Notes: generated by a model from the sequence alone, not told the origin. Shown: positions 21,401 through 29,904, counted from the first letter of the stretch. The stretch: 46,065 bases of DNA from Acanthaster planci (GCF_001949145.1 NW_019091594.1:1-46065), one strand, 5' to 3'. Numbers and translations: made by a program.

Positions 21401-24346
21401 TCAATATTACATCATTTTAGAGATAGAATTTTTTAAAATCAATTTAAACTAGAGATGCCACTTTTCTGGTTTTTATCCAGATTTCCTTCTTTTTTTTTCA
21501 AAACACACCCTGAAATACCACTTTTCCTCTTTTTCCTTCTGGCGTAAAAGAAAAGGCAGGAAAAGAAAACACAAATGGGGAATGTGTTATTTTCACCTTG
21601 AATGCATCTACAGTTCAGTGACAGTCATGCACTGCATGCATGGTGTGGGGTAAGCATGGTATGCACGTGTAGCTCTGTCTCTTTAGTAGCTTAAAAACCA
21701 AGTCTGCGATGCATGTTTGCAATGTGGCATGCGCTGCCTGCACCTGCATGCCTTAATGATCGTTGAAACAACCACTTACCAAGTACTGCACAGCACAGGA
21801 AACTGTCTGAACACCATAGAGTGATATTAAATTACTGGAGTGCTAACTTCTCATTCTCCACGCAGATAAAACTTGACGGCGTCCTGGGTGCAGACATTGT
21901 TAATCCATCTGCGTACTTTTGAACATCGGAAATAAGATAGAATATTGAATTGTGTACTCAAAATACAACATGCATCGGGTACCGCTTAAATCCAAATAAA
22001 AAAGTCACGGAAAAAGCATCTGTAGTGCATACACATTATTTACGCAGAGCAAAATGTAATGCTCATTTACTGATTGTGAGTCAGGTTTTTAGCGTATCAG
22101 CTTTGTTGACATATCATTTTGGAATACAGGTGCAGATATGCAAATAGCCATACAAATGCCGTATAAAATTTGGAGTTTTCCTTCGGTTTGTGCACAAACA
22201 TGGATGCGCCCAGCAGGCATCACGTTGTACATGAGCCATCGCTCTAAGCTGCAGTACACAAAAATTGGCAAGATAAATTTTCAGCATGCTGAAGCCCCAA
22301 TTCAGCATGCACAGTACCCTAATGGTTCCACTGCACGTGAAATCCTAATAAATCTAAGCCGAGTGTGAACAAGTGGTACTATTAAAAATGAATTTTAAGC
22401 CTTCGAAAATTAACAACATTTGCGGGCTGGATGATTGTCCTGCGTGGGCCTTGCAGCAGCTCTTGCCCTTTTTTCCAAGCGGCCAGCAAACATTATGCGG
22501 ATGGGGGATATACAATAAAATCTTGATAACTCCAAGTCAGTTTAGTCAACAGACCGTCTTATCTTGTAGGCTGACTTTTTCTTGCTAAAAGATTACAATT
22601 TTATGTAAAAAAATGTCTCCGTAACTCAAAATGTTCACAACACTACATCCGGTTATCTCAAAGTTTTTGTGACACCGATGAAAAAAACACTGTCAGGTCG
22701 CCTCAAAAATAGTAGGTAAAAGACCACTGCGAGACCTTGTTTCAAGTCATCATTTCCAAGTGTGACCGCCTGTGTTGCATGCACTGCGTACACCACCCTG
22801 CTGCGACCACAACGAATCCTGCTTTCGGGCTAGCCTGACTGCTACAGCAGACCAGTTCATGGACAATCCAATTGCTGACTCTTTTTATAAACACGTGACC
22901 ACAGAAAGTGATGTCATCAGAACACCCAAGTTAAAACAAACCTGAAATTCTGTGGCATGTCACGCCGAACACGATCAGCGAAAAGACGAGATTTGATACA
23001 AGAAGGTGCTAGGCACAGGTACCCAATTGAATGGTTGATTTTTATGTTGTGGTACAAAAAAAATTTAGGTATCAACTAGTTTTAAAAACTCAGTAAAATG
23101 ATTATTTGTGTGCAACACCACGATAAAGAATACAAAGCAGGAAAATAATCACTAAAATCTTGCCGTCACAGCAGAGCAAGTAAAGTTGGTTATGATTATG
23201 TACACAGTTCATGTGTTGCATCATGGTTGTGCACGTGTGTTTTCACAGGATGAGCTGTCGATCAATGTCTACAATGTAATCGTGTACGGTCAAAATATGG
23301 AAAAATTTAAAATATTCAAAAGAATGGACAACTTTAAAAAGCCTCTGAAGCAACGGAGAAAAGTAAGTGGAACTGGACATGGCTGCAAGAGAAGAGAACC
23401 CATTCGCTGTGCACTCTGCTCACTAAGCTTGATCTTCTACTTCGAAGCTGTTTGTCACATGTAAAAAAATCTGTTTGGGTATTTTTTTTTTCCAGCAAAC
23501 CCTGTGGCATCTCTGTTAAACATGAAAGCTCAGAAGCAACACTTGGCCACGTTGATAAAATGCATTCTAAGGACAGGAAGGGAACAGTAAAGATTTTGAA
23601 AGAAAAAGGAACTTGTTATTTATTCATTGAAGAATGTTAATTACTGTAAGGAGAGCAAAGTTGGCAGACATGACATCAAACGTAGAAGACATGGATGAAC
23701 CAAAACAAATGCCTGAAGAGGTGCTTAAGTTGAAATTAGTTAATAACTTTTCCTTCAAAATTATAAATCAGATAACTCACAGTAAAAGTGAAACCTTTTC
23801 TCCTGCTTCACAGATTCTGAAGCTGTCCCCAAAAAGAAGAGAAAAATAAGCCAAGATGTCAGAGAAAACACGGAGAGCTCTTCATCACCACCTCCACCAC
23901 CGCCACCTCCTGCTCCTGTCTCAAAGAAAGACCATGGGAATGTAGAACCCAAAGCACCATCACCAGACATATGTGGAAACAAACAAGAAATCAGAACAGA
24001 AGCTGATTATCATCCATCTATGCCTGAAGACACGGCAAGTGATACAACAGCAGAGAACACATTGCAGTCATCTGATAATGAAGATAAATGTGGTGAGGAC
24101 TTAACAGGGCCTTCTGGTGCAAATACTGAGACGTCACACTCCTTGATGCTTCTTGAAGTTAAAGCCCCAAGCTGTGAAGTCTTCAGTGATGACACCTGCA
24201 GCAGTACTGTAAGGAATCTTTCAGAGTTCATAGGACCAGTCAGAAGGTCATCATCATTGTCGTCATCTCCAAAACAACAACATTTTGTAGATGTGTTGGC
24301 AAGGAGTATTGAACAGTTGATTAAATGCTTAGAACAGACAATATGA
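343..24346 (+). CDS. USP34: USP34-like ubiquitin carboxyl-terminal hydrolase, C-terminal 584 residues in 11 exons
   Basis: Whole-gene entry; exons are listed separately. Exons at 343-421, 750-876, 1641-1748, 2553-2657, 3574-3695, 4416-4539, 11763-11842, 18736-18873, 19301-19435, 21120-21324 and 23814-24346 all have AG/GT borders. From base 344 they add up to 1755 nt, exactly 585 codons with the stop. Peptides such as YHEATACHVTGDLVELLS, RPPRPEL, GPYFP and LSVLVALEG match what I know of the C-terminal region of vertebrate USP34, in the same order. USP34 is a very large cysteine deubiquitinase (about 3500 residues in human), linked to Wnt/axin signalling. Its USP catalytic domain is far upstream of this region and is not in the window. 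What is visible is the helical-repeat C-terminal scaffold plus a low-complexity acidic tail. The open frame and conserved splice phases argue for a functional gene. Orthology is from remembered similarity, not an alignment run here. Confidence 0.9.
750..876 (+). CDS. USP34: USP34-like exon B
   Basis: Acceptor tgtttctag ends at 749 and donor gtattt starts at 877. The exon reads AFNTLHMMYHEATACHV then TGDLVELLSITLLTL and ends KYKERK plus one base (phase 1). YHEATACHVTGDLVELLS is the most strongly conserved block in the window and is diagnostic for USP34. The segment is helical and has no catalytic residues. Confidence 0.93.
1641..1748 (+). CDS. USP34: USP34-like exon C
   Basis: Acceptor ctcctttcag ends at 1640 and donor gtatat starts at 1749. 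Entry and exit are both phase 1. It encodes DVKQSLLQWQERMEFAQKLL then TLLNCYTPDNVRKESL, close to the family motif DVKQ-L--WQER-EFA-KLLTLLN. It is an amphipathic helical repeat with several leucines in heptad-like spacing. Confidence 0.93.
1749..2552 (+). other. USP34-like intron C-D with a 28-nt hairpin
   Basis: Non-coding intron. It contains a near-perfect inverted repeat: arm 2029-2056 pairs with 2133-2160 (26 of 28 positions), with a 76-nt loop. The stretch 2270-2480 is pyrimidine-rich. Frames in the intron are short and not conserved. Confidence 0.6.
2029..2160. repeat. Inverted repeat (hairpin) in intron
   Basis: Arms 2029-2056 and 2133-2160 are reverse complements with two mismatches; the core is tgcatggcagccat. 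This may be the centre of an old MITE. No clear terminal repeats or target duplications were seen around it. Confidence 0.65.
2553..2657 (+). CDS. USP34: USP34-like exon D
   Basis: Acceptor ttccggcag ends at 2552 and donor gtaagt starts at 2658. Entry and exit are both phase 1. It reads ALLNELVVLYPRECVQRLVP followed by IILHVHLQFQKNNIP. The pattern LxELVxLxPxxxxxxLVPxLxxxH matches the USP34 helical repeat at this position. Confidence 0.9.
3574..3695 (+). CDS. USP34: USP34-like exon E
   Basis: Acceptor ttatctttcag ends at 3573 and donor gtaaga starts at 3696. It enters in phase 1 and leaves in phase 0. It contains GPYFPRR, a basic and proline-rich linker, then RPPRPELQMFLHPSQLETS. GPYFP and RPPRPEL are near-invariant in USP34 as I know it, which makes this one of the most certain exons. 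Confidence 0.94.
4416..4539 (+). CDS. USP34: USP34-like exon F
   Basis: The acceptor ends at 4415 after a T-rich tract (ttttttttgttgaatgcag) and donor gtaatt starts at 4540. It enters in phase 0 and leaves in phase 1. It reads GSDPVYDAALRDYFLPYHQL and ends NLFTEDTINL. The DVYD-x-LxDYFxxYHQ block is typical of USP34. A DIRS retrotransposon begins only about 40 bp past the donor. Confidence 0.93.
4587..4706 (+). repeat. DIRS-1 left inverted terminal repeat
   Basis: Begins cctacccaaacagtcac, then ctattattattc, then the block accctgaccttccacaatgc and gccgccatgatca. Each block recurs in the same order on the reverse strand at 10905-11007. A few further bases to the left (from about 4575) match the internal complementary region, so the true end lies slightly upstream. 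Confidence 0.85.
5306..7880 (+). pseudogene. DIRS-1 Gag-like ORF1 remnant
   Basis: An ATG in good context (ccaccatgg) at 5306 opens a short proline-rich frame (MAQRNPRGIPASVPP). It is broken at about 5410 by some 830 bp of AT-rich sequence bounded by inverted copies of the frame. Open stretches resume at about 6265-7000 and 7020-7400 with a proline/serine-rich composition. DIRS ORF1 products are Gag-like and poorly conserved, so the assignment rests on position before the reverse transcriptase. Confidence 0.5.
5362..6280. repeat. Inverted repeat inside DIRS-1 ORF1
   Basis: 5362-5387 (catggaggaaggacacag...) is the reverse complement of 6255-6280 at 25 of 26 positions. A second block, ccatgatcatcgccgc at 5514-5529, is perfectly inverted at 6215-6230. 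The left arm has about 100 bp more between the two blocks than the right arm. The arms enclose about 690 bp of AT-rich non-coding sequence. This looks like a local inverted duplication or an inserted foldback element. Confidence 0.75.
8240..9420 (+). pseudogene. DIRS-1 reverse transcriptase and RNase H, inactivated
   Basis: Reverse-transcriptase motifs read NLRNAYLFVPVHKRDHKFLR, then YEFRALPFGLSTSPRVFTRI, the DIRS/Ngaro-type palm. The catalytic box that should be YLDDW reads stop-L-D-N-W at 8622-8636, so tyrosine is replaced by a stop and the second aspartate by asparagine. RNase H follows in another frame: LDNSTAVAYINYQGGT and IAGPDNTVADALAHG, keeping the two aspartate boxes (about 9230-9395). 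At least one further frameshift lies between the two domains. The original enzyme would copy the element RNA into DNA. Confidence 0.85.
9840..10560 (+). pseudogene. DIRS-1 tyrosine recombinase, degenerate
   Basis: Begins near LHHLVRGMF and passes SFDPPEIFVP and VHTLKWYLAKTKNLRGTVF. After frameshifts and a stop it reads RAHDVRA (10395-10415), CWKSLTSTSCYLKDVLQSD. The H-x-x-R of RAHDVR, the tryptophan of CWKS and the tyrosine of CYLKD (10512-10514) correspond to the box II catalytic residues of DIRS-type YR integrases. The domain is C-terminal to RT/RH, as expected. Stops at about 10314 and 10330 disrupt it. Confidence 0.8.
10766..10857 (+). repeat. DIRS-1 internal complementary region
   Basis: It starts gtgactgtttgggtaggta (complement of the left end) and finishes gagaatacctacccaaacag (complement of the right end), with a short spacer containing gactcctcccccac. 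In DIRS elements this region bridges the two ends during circular-DNA synthesis. Confidence 0.85.
10905..11040 (+). repeat. DIRS-1 right inverted terminal repeat
   Basis: Reverse complement of the left repeat, passing through gacgatcatggcagc, gcattgtgggaggtcagggt, gaataataatag and gtgactgtttgggtagg. It continues to tctctagtagac and about 25 bp beyond, where the internal complementary region also matches. Confidence 0.85.
11041..11762 (+). other. USP34-like intron between DIRS-1 and exon G
   Basis: AT-rich and non-coding, with a T-run at 11100-11108. No other repeat or exon recognised. Confidence 0.5.
11763..11842 (+). CDS. USP34: USP34-like exon G, between two DIRS elements
   Basis: Acceptor tgctgtttcag ends at 11762 and donor gtacat starts at 11843. 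Phase 1 in, phase 0 out. Joined to exon F it gives LSVLVALEGVPLQLDWFAKLW, then KIIYHSE. The reading frame crosses the 7.2-kb intron that holds DIRS-1 without a shift, so the insertion is tolerated as intron. Confidence 0.92.
12223..13004 (+). other. Sequence interrupting the DIRS-2 left terminal repeat
   Basis: About 780 bp of AT-rich DNA, including short palindromic tatcatgata words (12260-12300) and an atatc/atcat microsatellite (about 12411-12435). It may be a later insertion. I could not define its ends or find a target duplication. A frame at 12741-12860 looks exon-like but does not belong to USP34. Confidence 0.45.
13050..15990 (+). other. DIRS-2 interior without recognisable genes
   Basis: About 2.9 kb between the left repeat and the recombinase fragment. 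Several short frames occur on both strands, GC content is higher than in the flanking intron, and there is a poly(A) run at about 15157-15168. A short stretch reading ADVCPLCLLRGLTQ (about 14205-14245) has a C-x-x-C. I cannot assign any of it, and it may be diverged Gag or unrelated insertion. Confidence 0.4.
15990..16220 (+). pseudogene. DIRS-2 tyrosine-recombinase fragment
   Basis: Reads SEPPDIFVSNINSYSGV, then LWYPVWTLKWDLCRTKEL, parallel to DIRS-1 (DPPEIFVP..., LWFPVHTLKWYLAKTKNL). The part carrying the catalytic H-x-x-R and tyrosine is missing: the frame stops at 16221 and the right terminal repeat begins soon after. Confidence 0.7.
17203..17681. mobile_element. 479-bp hAT-like MITE
   Basis: Left end tagggctgtgccgaatatctg and right end ...attcactcagcccta are inverted. 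Further inverted gaatattcga words lie just inside both ends (17221-17235, 17610-17650). It is flanked by 8-bp near-duplicates, tacagcag (17195-17202) and tgcagcag (17682-17689), 7 of 8 identical. An 8-bp target duplication is typical of hAT transposons. There is no coding frame, so it is non-autonomous. It lies in the G-H intron of the USP34-like gene. Confidence 0.8.
18183..18431. repeat. Foldback element (palindrome) in intron G-H
   Basis: The left arm 18183-18247 (attcacatgaac, aatctgaattc, ggtttggggcaag) is inverted at 18358-18431 (tttgccccaaa, gaattcagatt, atgtgcaat). The arms differ by small gaps but keep the same order of blocks. The central 110 bp is unpaired. It resembles a foldback MITE. 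No target duplication was established. Confidence 0.65.
18736..18873 (+). CDS. USP34: USP34-like exon H
   Basis: Acceptor ttatgtgtag ends at 18735 and donor gtaagg starts at 18874. The exon is 46 whole codons, phase 0 to 0. It reads GSDKTGVQLLCNHHTFHDYV then EGILLDERTSFNN and ends FFPK. LLC-----F--Y---IL-DERT--NN is the USP34 pattern for this segment. Confidence 0.92.
19301..19435 (+). CDS. USP34: USP34-like exon I
   Basis: Acceptor gaaaatgtag ends at 19300 and donor gtaggt starts at 19436. Forty-five codons, phase 0 to 0. It encodes VYKHILCNNWESVVESFICG, then an acidic, less conserved stretch ending KANG. The sequence is more diverged than its neighbours, but it sits at the expected place with consistent phases and a long open frame. 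Confidence 0.85.
19436..21119 (+). other. USP34-like intron I-J
   Basis: 1.7 kb of AT-rich non-coding sequence. No repeat family or exon recognised. Confidence 0.5.
21120..21324 (+). CDS. USP34: USP34-like exon J
   Basis: Acceptor tgtgaccag ends at 21119. The donor gttggt at 21325 is weaker than the others. Phase 0 in, phase 1 out. It reads DVRTLLLMFSVVPPRAINPH, then LPALQCILTTCRK followed by a polar, acidic stretch. The L-x-LLLxxxxPxxxNPxxxPxLQ pattern matches the last conserved helical block of USP34 before the disordered tail. Confidence 0.9.
21325..23813 (+). other. USP34-like intron J-K
   Basis: 2.5 kb. Mostly non-coding, with a T-rich stretch at 21485-21545. One exon-like segment (23249-23362: tttcacag acceptor, 38 open codons, gtaagt donor) is phase 0-0. 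The flanking splice phase is 1, and in that frame the segment begins with a stop, so I do not include it in the gene. Confidence 0.5.
23814..24346 (+). CDS. USP34: USP34-like terminal coding exon K
   Basis: Acceptor tcctgcttcacag ends at 23813 and the stop TGA is at 24344-24346. The exon opens DSEAVPKKKRKIS: PKKKRK (23828-23845) is a classic monopartite nuclear-localisation-type cluster. Next come four serines and eight prolines (about 23876-23911), then a long acidic/serine-rich region expected to be disordered. The last residues, LARSIEQLIKCLEQTI, form a short amphipathic helix at the position where vertebrate USP34 also ends in a short helical segment. A basic cluster is present at the equivalent place in vertebrate USP34 as I recall it. 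A complementary frame on the other strand is a shadow. Confidence 0.9.
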
Positions 24347-24975
24347 GCCATTTTTACAGCTTCACAGGTTCATTATTCTGGTGTAAACCGGTGGTATTAA
24401 AGATCACTTCTCACACCTGTTTGATTTTTTTTAAAATAGTGACGACCAATTTTATACCTGTTAAAGGAAATTCAGATAAATTTTCCAGTTTGGTATTTTG
24501 TCCTGGGGTGGAGTTGTTCCTTGGAAGAGGTCTGTCTGCATGATAGCCAGCTAAGTAGGATGCTTGTCTACCAGCCAAGTAGGATTCTTCATATGTCTTC
24601 TCATACTTCTGACTTGTCCTGTACATTATTTTGCTGTAATTCTATCCAAGTGGACACTGCAGTGTTGAATTGCTATTATGAATACCAAAAATAGCCACCA
24701 TCCGCAGTAAACATGTAAAATTTATTCTTGTTGAACAAGAATTACTGCTTGCTCTGCGGCACTGTACACATCCAATTTATATAGATTGGTCAATGAGGCT
24801 GAACACATGGAGTGGTCTGCCTGGACATCTGTGCTCAGCCTACATCAACAGTTCTGACATGGTGGGCTTGTTCAATTGTCAACCAGTTATATTGTGTTTA
24901 TAGCATTTCAAGATGGTGCTGACTTTTTTAGAGCTGACAAAAATGTCAGTTCAAAAAGATTTTAAACAAAATAAA
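24347..24975 (+). promoter_or_regulatory. Probable USP34-like 3' UTR with candidate poly(A) signals
   Basis: After the stop codon there is no further open frame of interest. An ATTAAA lies at 24396-24401, only about 50 nt past the stop, and a canonical AATAAA at 24970-24975. Either could direct polyadenylation. The sequence alone does not say which is used. Confidence 0.4.
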
Positions 24976-25469
24976 CACGCACACCCACACACAGTCAGCA
25001 GACCAAGTATCAGAAAAAATAATGTTCAATATCATCAATCAAAAATGATTGACGGTAGGGGCGTGGCATTTTAAAATTTTGATTTCTAGTTGTCTAGTTT
25101 TTGATTGTTTTTAGTTTTGCTTATATCATGTGGTATTATCTCTGCAGGCTTTCTCTTAAAACAACGGACTGGAAAATTAAGGTTGAGGAATATATCCGTC
25201 ACATTAACTTGCCCTAAAGGGCAGTTTAATTCACATCAATGCCAGAAACTCTCTGAAAAACAGGCTTTGGACCCGAGTTTCTCCTTTTAATTTGGTTGGA
25301 CGTGTCTTTTTTCAGTATCATTCCTCAACACTGGTTTGAGGTTGTTTCATCACCTACCTAAGGTCTAAGTTGATACTCTGAAACACTTTATCTTTATACC
25401 TCATTTTTCCTGTTCAATTCCATCCCAACCCTACTTAGCCCAGCATTACCTCATCCTAAATGGCTGCAT
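24976..25469. other. Intergenic, nothing recognised
   Basis: AT-rich sequence after the candidate poly(A) signal, with short homopolymers and an ac-rich tract just upstream. No gene or repeat recognised. Confidence 0.4.
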
Positions 25470-26220
25470 CAGTGTTCCTGTAGTCATGGAGAATCATGAA
25501 TAAAAAGTCCTGGAAAGTCATTGAAAGGTCATGGGAAAATTGGGAAAAAATTTGGTGTCCCGTGTCCTGTCTGAGGAAACTGAGTCCATGAAAAGTCACC
25601 CAAGGGTTATTTTTGATGGCCACCTTTTGATGTGATAATGGATTATTTTAAATGTACACACTGTCCATGTATTGTAGTGGCAATGACCGTGTTAATCTGA
25701 ACAGCTAAAACATAATGTTATTCCAACTTTCAGAGCCTGACCTAACACTTAGACAAGTTCAATACCTGGTACGCATCCCCTCCCACTGGGAGGCTTTTAG
25801 ATACTTGAGCTAATGCGAACATGCTCAAAAAGACCCAAACAATGCTTTTTCTAATAACAATTATTTTTTTATGTGCCTTTCCCAATACAAATCCATTTTC
25901 AGTCAATTAGATGATACATTGCCTATTGATACATTATCCATCAACAGGTGATAGGTTATTTGGTTGGTAATACATTATCGGTTAGAAATTCTATTACACT
26001 ATCACGCAAGTTGTGATCCATTATCAGTTCTACTATAGTGTTGGTCATTTACATACATTATCTGTTGGTTACTACATTATTAGTAGTAATAGGCAGTTTT
26101 CCCAGTGCACACAATACCACACTATTTTTTTTCTACAAAAAGGCATTAAATATGGAAACTGGAAAGTCGTGAAAAAGTCATAGTGGAATTTGGTTTTCAT
26201 ATTTCTGTGGGAGCTCACTT
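25470..26220. mobile_element. Possible hAT-like non-autonomous element
   Basis: The left end cagtgttcctgtagtcatgg is followed by repeated aaagtcatgg-type words. The right end, read inverted, gives aagtgagctcccacag and then similar gactttttcacgactttcc words. This resembles the widespread family of hAT-type repeats with a gggttccca-like end and aagtcatggaa subterminal repeats, from memory. I could not confirm an 8-bp target duplication. The interior has no frame, but at 25915-26090 it contains several copies of tacattatc. Confidence 0.4.
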
Positions 26221-28611
26221 CATTCTATTTTTTTTGGGGGGGGAATCATTCCCGTTTAGTAGTTATAGGAGACAAGTTGCTCTGCACTCTGTAATACATG
26301 AGTTAACAATCGGTTTGTTATTTGACTTGTCACAGTGGCAGTGATGGAAAACTTGAAGCAGTTTAACTCATCCACATTCTGTATTCATTATGCTCCCCAA
26401 GCCATAAATTTATACGTACATTTTATGTCCCTAAAAGAAAAACTCAGCAGTAGTACATTTACTTGTGAGGAAACAGCAATTTGGCTTCTCATGTGCATGT
26501 GTACATGCTTACATGCACGTAAGCTATCGGTAATCAAACATAATGGGTAAATTTGCCATATTGACTTCAAACATGCTATGCAGGCTGGTTATCCTCCGGA
26601 AGCGTAATGATAGAAAGAACCGTGCTTAACCGATGGGAGCAGTTTTCCTACCATATTTGAGGAAGACGTCTCAAGAATGATTGATTTAGGTTTGTCTTGA
26701 AGTTTGAAAACAGAAAATCTTGAAAATCCCCAGGAACTCATCCCGCACATGCAAATTCCACCTGGGAGGAAGTAGTTAAAACCAATTTTGTGAAAATCAG
26801 ACTTGCCCTTCTCATGCAATGTGGATTTTGACCACATGAAACCCTGTCATACTGAATTTGAAACTTCATATCTTTACTGATAATGAGTGTCTTCACTTGC
26901 ATGGTTAGTTTCAAAATGAGCAGACACATGACAGCCAAGTTCTTGGGTAGGGTTTATGGAATCTTTAACCCCACCACTGAAAATGGTCCAAAATAACCTG
27001 GCTCTTTGGGGATAACTTTGGGAGAGATGCATATAATTTTCCTAAATATCTTATCCTCTCACATTTGTCATATTGAGGATGACCTTAAGTTCAATACATT
27101 TTATTTCGACCAATAACTTTATTACCCTCACGTTCATATTTAGTGGTACAGTTTTTGTTTAAAAAGGAATAATCTTTTAACTTCTCTCTGTAACATTTAT
27201 AAATCTCTTTACTGTACAAAACACTGCTGATTGAAGTAATAACTTTTAATTACAAATTGCCTTATGTTGACAGTCCTCTCCTCAGACAAGCATGAGTGAA
27301 ATTTACAGTTAGATGTGTTCCATTTCCATTTTCTCATTCTTTATAATGGATGAGCTATTTAAGTAAATATGGTGCCAATTTCCATTTTTGTCTGTTCGGT
27401 TTTCTTGATATGTGGTTTTCAAATTGAGGCACAGCTAGTCAAACTTCTTTATTACAGAACTATGTACGCAATCATTTATTTGTAAATTGTAAAGTTTGCC
27501 TGCTGATGAACAAGGTACCAATTGCAGAGGCTATTGGTCTCTCTCAAATGACATTCTTCCCTACAGATTGCCACATGCATCAGCATTTTTTACTTCAGTT
27601 TTCATGACGTGCATTGGCTCTGCGCACACGCACCTGTTGCATTGCATACGCAGTTGCAATTTTCCTACAAAGGTGGCCTCCAATGAGAGAGATCTATAGT
27701 GTACAGTTATCTTGATTAATTTGTGTGGGGTGGGAAACAGAAAAACAAAAACAAACAATTTTGATATCCCCTTGATGTGAATCTTGTCCCCAGGCCATCA
27801 GTTGCCACAAAAAAGATGTGTAATATGGAAAAGTTGTATCTTGGAACTTAGATTTGGCCTATATGAGTATCCAGAAACAAGTGGATGCAACACTGCTTAA
27901 TAAGTGGATGCAAACTTGCATTCTTTATATTCATTACTGTGTCTTATGTTTCAAGAAGTAGTAACTTAACAGCATTTATATTTTAAAAATGTATGTATAT
28001 TAATTGAGCTTATGCCAGACTGAAAAACCTTTTATTTAAAAAAGCCAAACAAACTGAATAAATTGCCTTGATTTAATTACAAAACATACATTGTGCTTGG
28101 TAGAAAGAGTGAGTTCATCATATACTCGTAAGTTCAACCCCAAGTGCTGGTCTAGCCTTCACTCTTGTGAATTTTAGTCATATCACATAACAAAAAAAGG
28201 CCTTGGCATTCTACTGTCTAACAGAAAGATATATTTCCCCCTTGGTAGTTAGAGGTGAACAAGTACACAGAGCATCATGATTTAATCTTTACCTATGTTT
28301 AAATCAACCCAGACAAAAAAAAGATTTAAACATTCCAACTCCTTGCACAGCTGGAAGTGCATGTGTATTAGTCTGCCACTCTTCACGAATATTGCATTGA
28401 GTTTCTACAGAGTTGGCCTATTGAGTAGCATGAGATACGTTTATGAAAATTCTCAATTTCATGCCACTAACAGTATGAGAAATGGCTTTTAACTCCCAGC
28501 AGAAGAGATTACTCGATAATCTTGACAAAATCAAGGCTACAGTTCAACATTAAAACTGTTGAATTAAACTCAATTTTGCAATGCATGCTCATAAAAACTA
28601 CTGGCCACAAT
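26221..28611. other. Intergenic, nothing recognised
   Basis: 2.4 kb of AT-rich DNA with a T8G8 run at about 26229-26244. Frames are short and unlike known proteins. No RNA gene seen. Confidence 0.45.
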
Positions 28612-28883
28612 AAAGGTTAGTGATTTGCACCAATGAGGCCCGGGCTCGAGTCCCGGCTTGGTCCAGGCTTTAAGTGCATTTGGTTTCCAGTCCATACTCG
28701 CTCTCACAGGTTTTCTCCGGGCACTCCGGTTTCCTTCTGCCTCTAAAACTGGACTGTCTTCCTAACTCCGTAATATGATGCTGATCAATAAAGTGTATGA
28801 ATAAACGTACAGTTATTGGCACAAATAGACTGAGTTGCTGAAAGCGCCATTAAAACAAAACAACAACAACAAAGGTTAGTGAT
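28612..28883 (+). mobile_element. tRNA-type SINE, 5'-truncated, with 13-bp target duplications
   Basis: Identical 13-mers aaaggttagtgat at 28612-28624 and 28871-28883 flank a 246-bp body. The body starts just upstream of ggctcgagtcccgg (28643-28656), a good match to a tRNA B-box (internal pol III promoter). No A-box is present, so the 5' end is truncated. It contains the tctccgggcactccggtttc core seen in many invertebrate SINE-like repeats and ends in a caacaacaacaa tail. Such elements rely on a partner LINE to move. Orientation is plus. Confidence 0.85.
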
Positions 28884-29467
28884 GATGCCTGCGCTAACAA
28901 GAAAGGAACATAAGGAACATATATCAAGTGCTTTACATGCCAGTGCACAGGGAAAAATGCTCCATTAACGTCTTTACAAATGTAAAATCTGAACTAACTA
29001 GACTACAACTGCCAATGTTTACAATTTAAAATAAAGGGAAAAGTGAAAGGGAAAGGTTTTCAAATTTACAATAAGGGGAACAAGCAACGGATTTACCACC
29101 AACCTGACTGATTGAGTCTTTGTTATATTGATCTAGAGTTTTGATGTACCTATTGTGCATCAAACTCTTCTGATATCCAGTTAGCAAAGCCAATTTATAT
29201 TTATCCATCTCTCAAAAAAGGTTATGAGCTAAAATGATATTGCAGAATCAGAGCTGCTTGTCGGTCTTTACAAAGCTTTCTTATCCTTACCATCAGCAAA
29301 GGTACTGGTGTGTGATGCAATTCTCTGACCTTACCAAACCTTGTATGCCAAACCCACAGGGGAAGAGAAATGTCAATTCTTATTCCAGTAAGTTCACATG
29401 TAGTAACTACTCCACGAATTTAATGAGGTATGATGAGGGATGAAATGCTGCTGAACAATTCTTGGTT
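28884..29467. other. Intergenic, nothing firm
   Basis: Short, AT-rich. A minus-strand segment at 29236-29400 has some splice-like borders but no convincing frame. Confidence 0.35.
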
Positions 29468-29904
29468 CTACATCACTGGAATATTCTTTGGCTGGTGCTG
29501 TTTGTGATGAACCATATCAATTGATGTTTCCCTAACCTGGTAAGGTAAAAAAAATACACACAAAAGATACATGTATCACCATTACCTTAAGAGAGAGCAT
29601 AATACTATGACTTACTACGGCAGATTATGTTAGAGGAGAAAAAAAAGTCTAATCCTGATCTTGCCTCATACCTCGGGTTTTTCTTGGCATTAGATATATT
29701 TTCCTTGGTGTTACTCAACTTCTCATGGCGGAAGAGGCCAATGAAAATAGAATGCTCACATTTTGTGTTTGCAGGTTCATTTCCTCATCACACACTTCTT
29801 TTTGGGAAACATTTATACTCGTTTCAGGGTGTCCTTTCTGCACATTCCAAAATTTCCACAATAGAGACTGTTGATGACATAACAAGATTTTTTTAAAGAC
29901 TTAC

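Noticed and set aside
24010-24351. 113-codon minus-strand frame opposite the last USP34-like exon
   Set aside because: Antisense shadow; the plus strand has the conserved exon with splice acceptor and stop.
28640-28660. Possible tRNA gene because of a good B-box
   Set aside because: No A-box, no cloverleaf, and the segment lies inside a SINE with target duplications.
29760-29837. Minus-strand segment with acceptor gtgcag and donor gtgagc, open in one frame (KGHPETSINVSQKE...)
   Set aside because: It needs phase 0 input, but the preceding exon leaves phase 1; in that frame it meets a stop after a few codons. Not added to the gene model.
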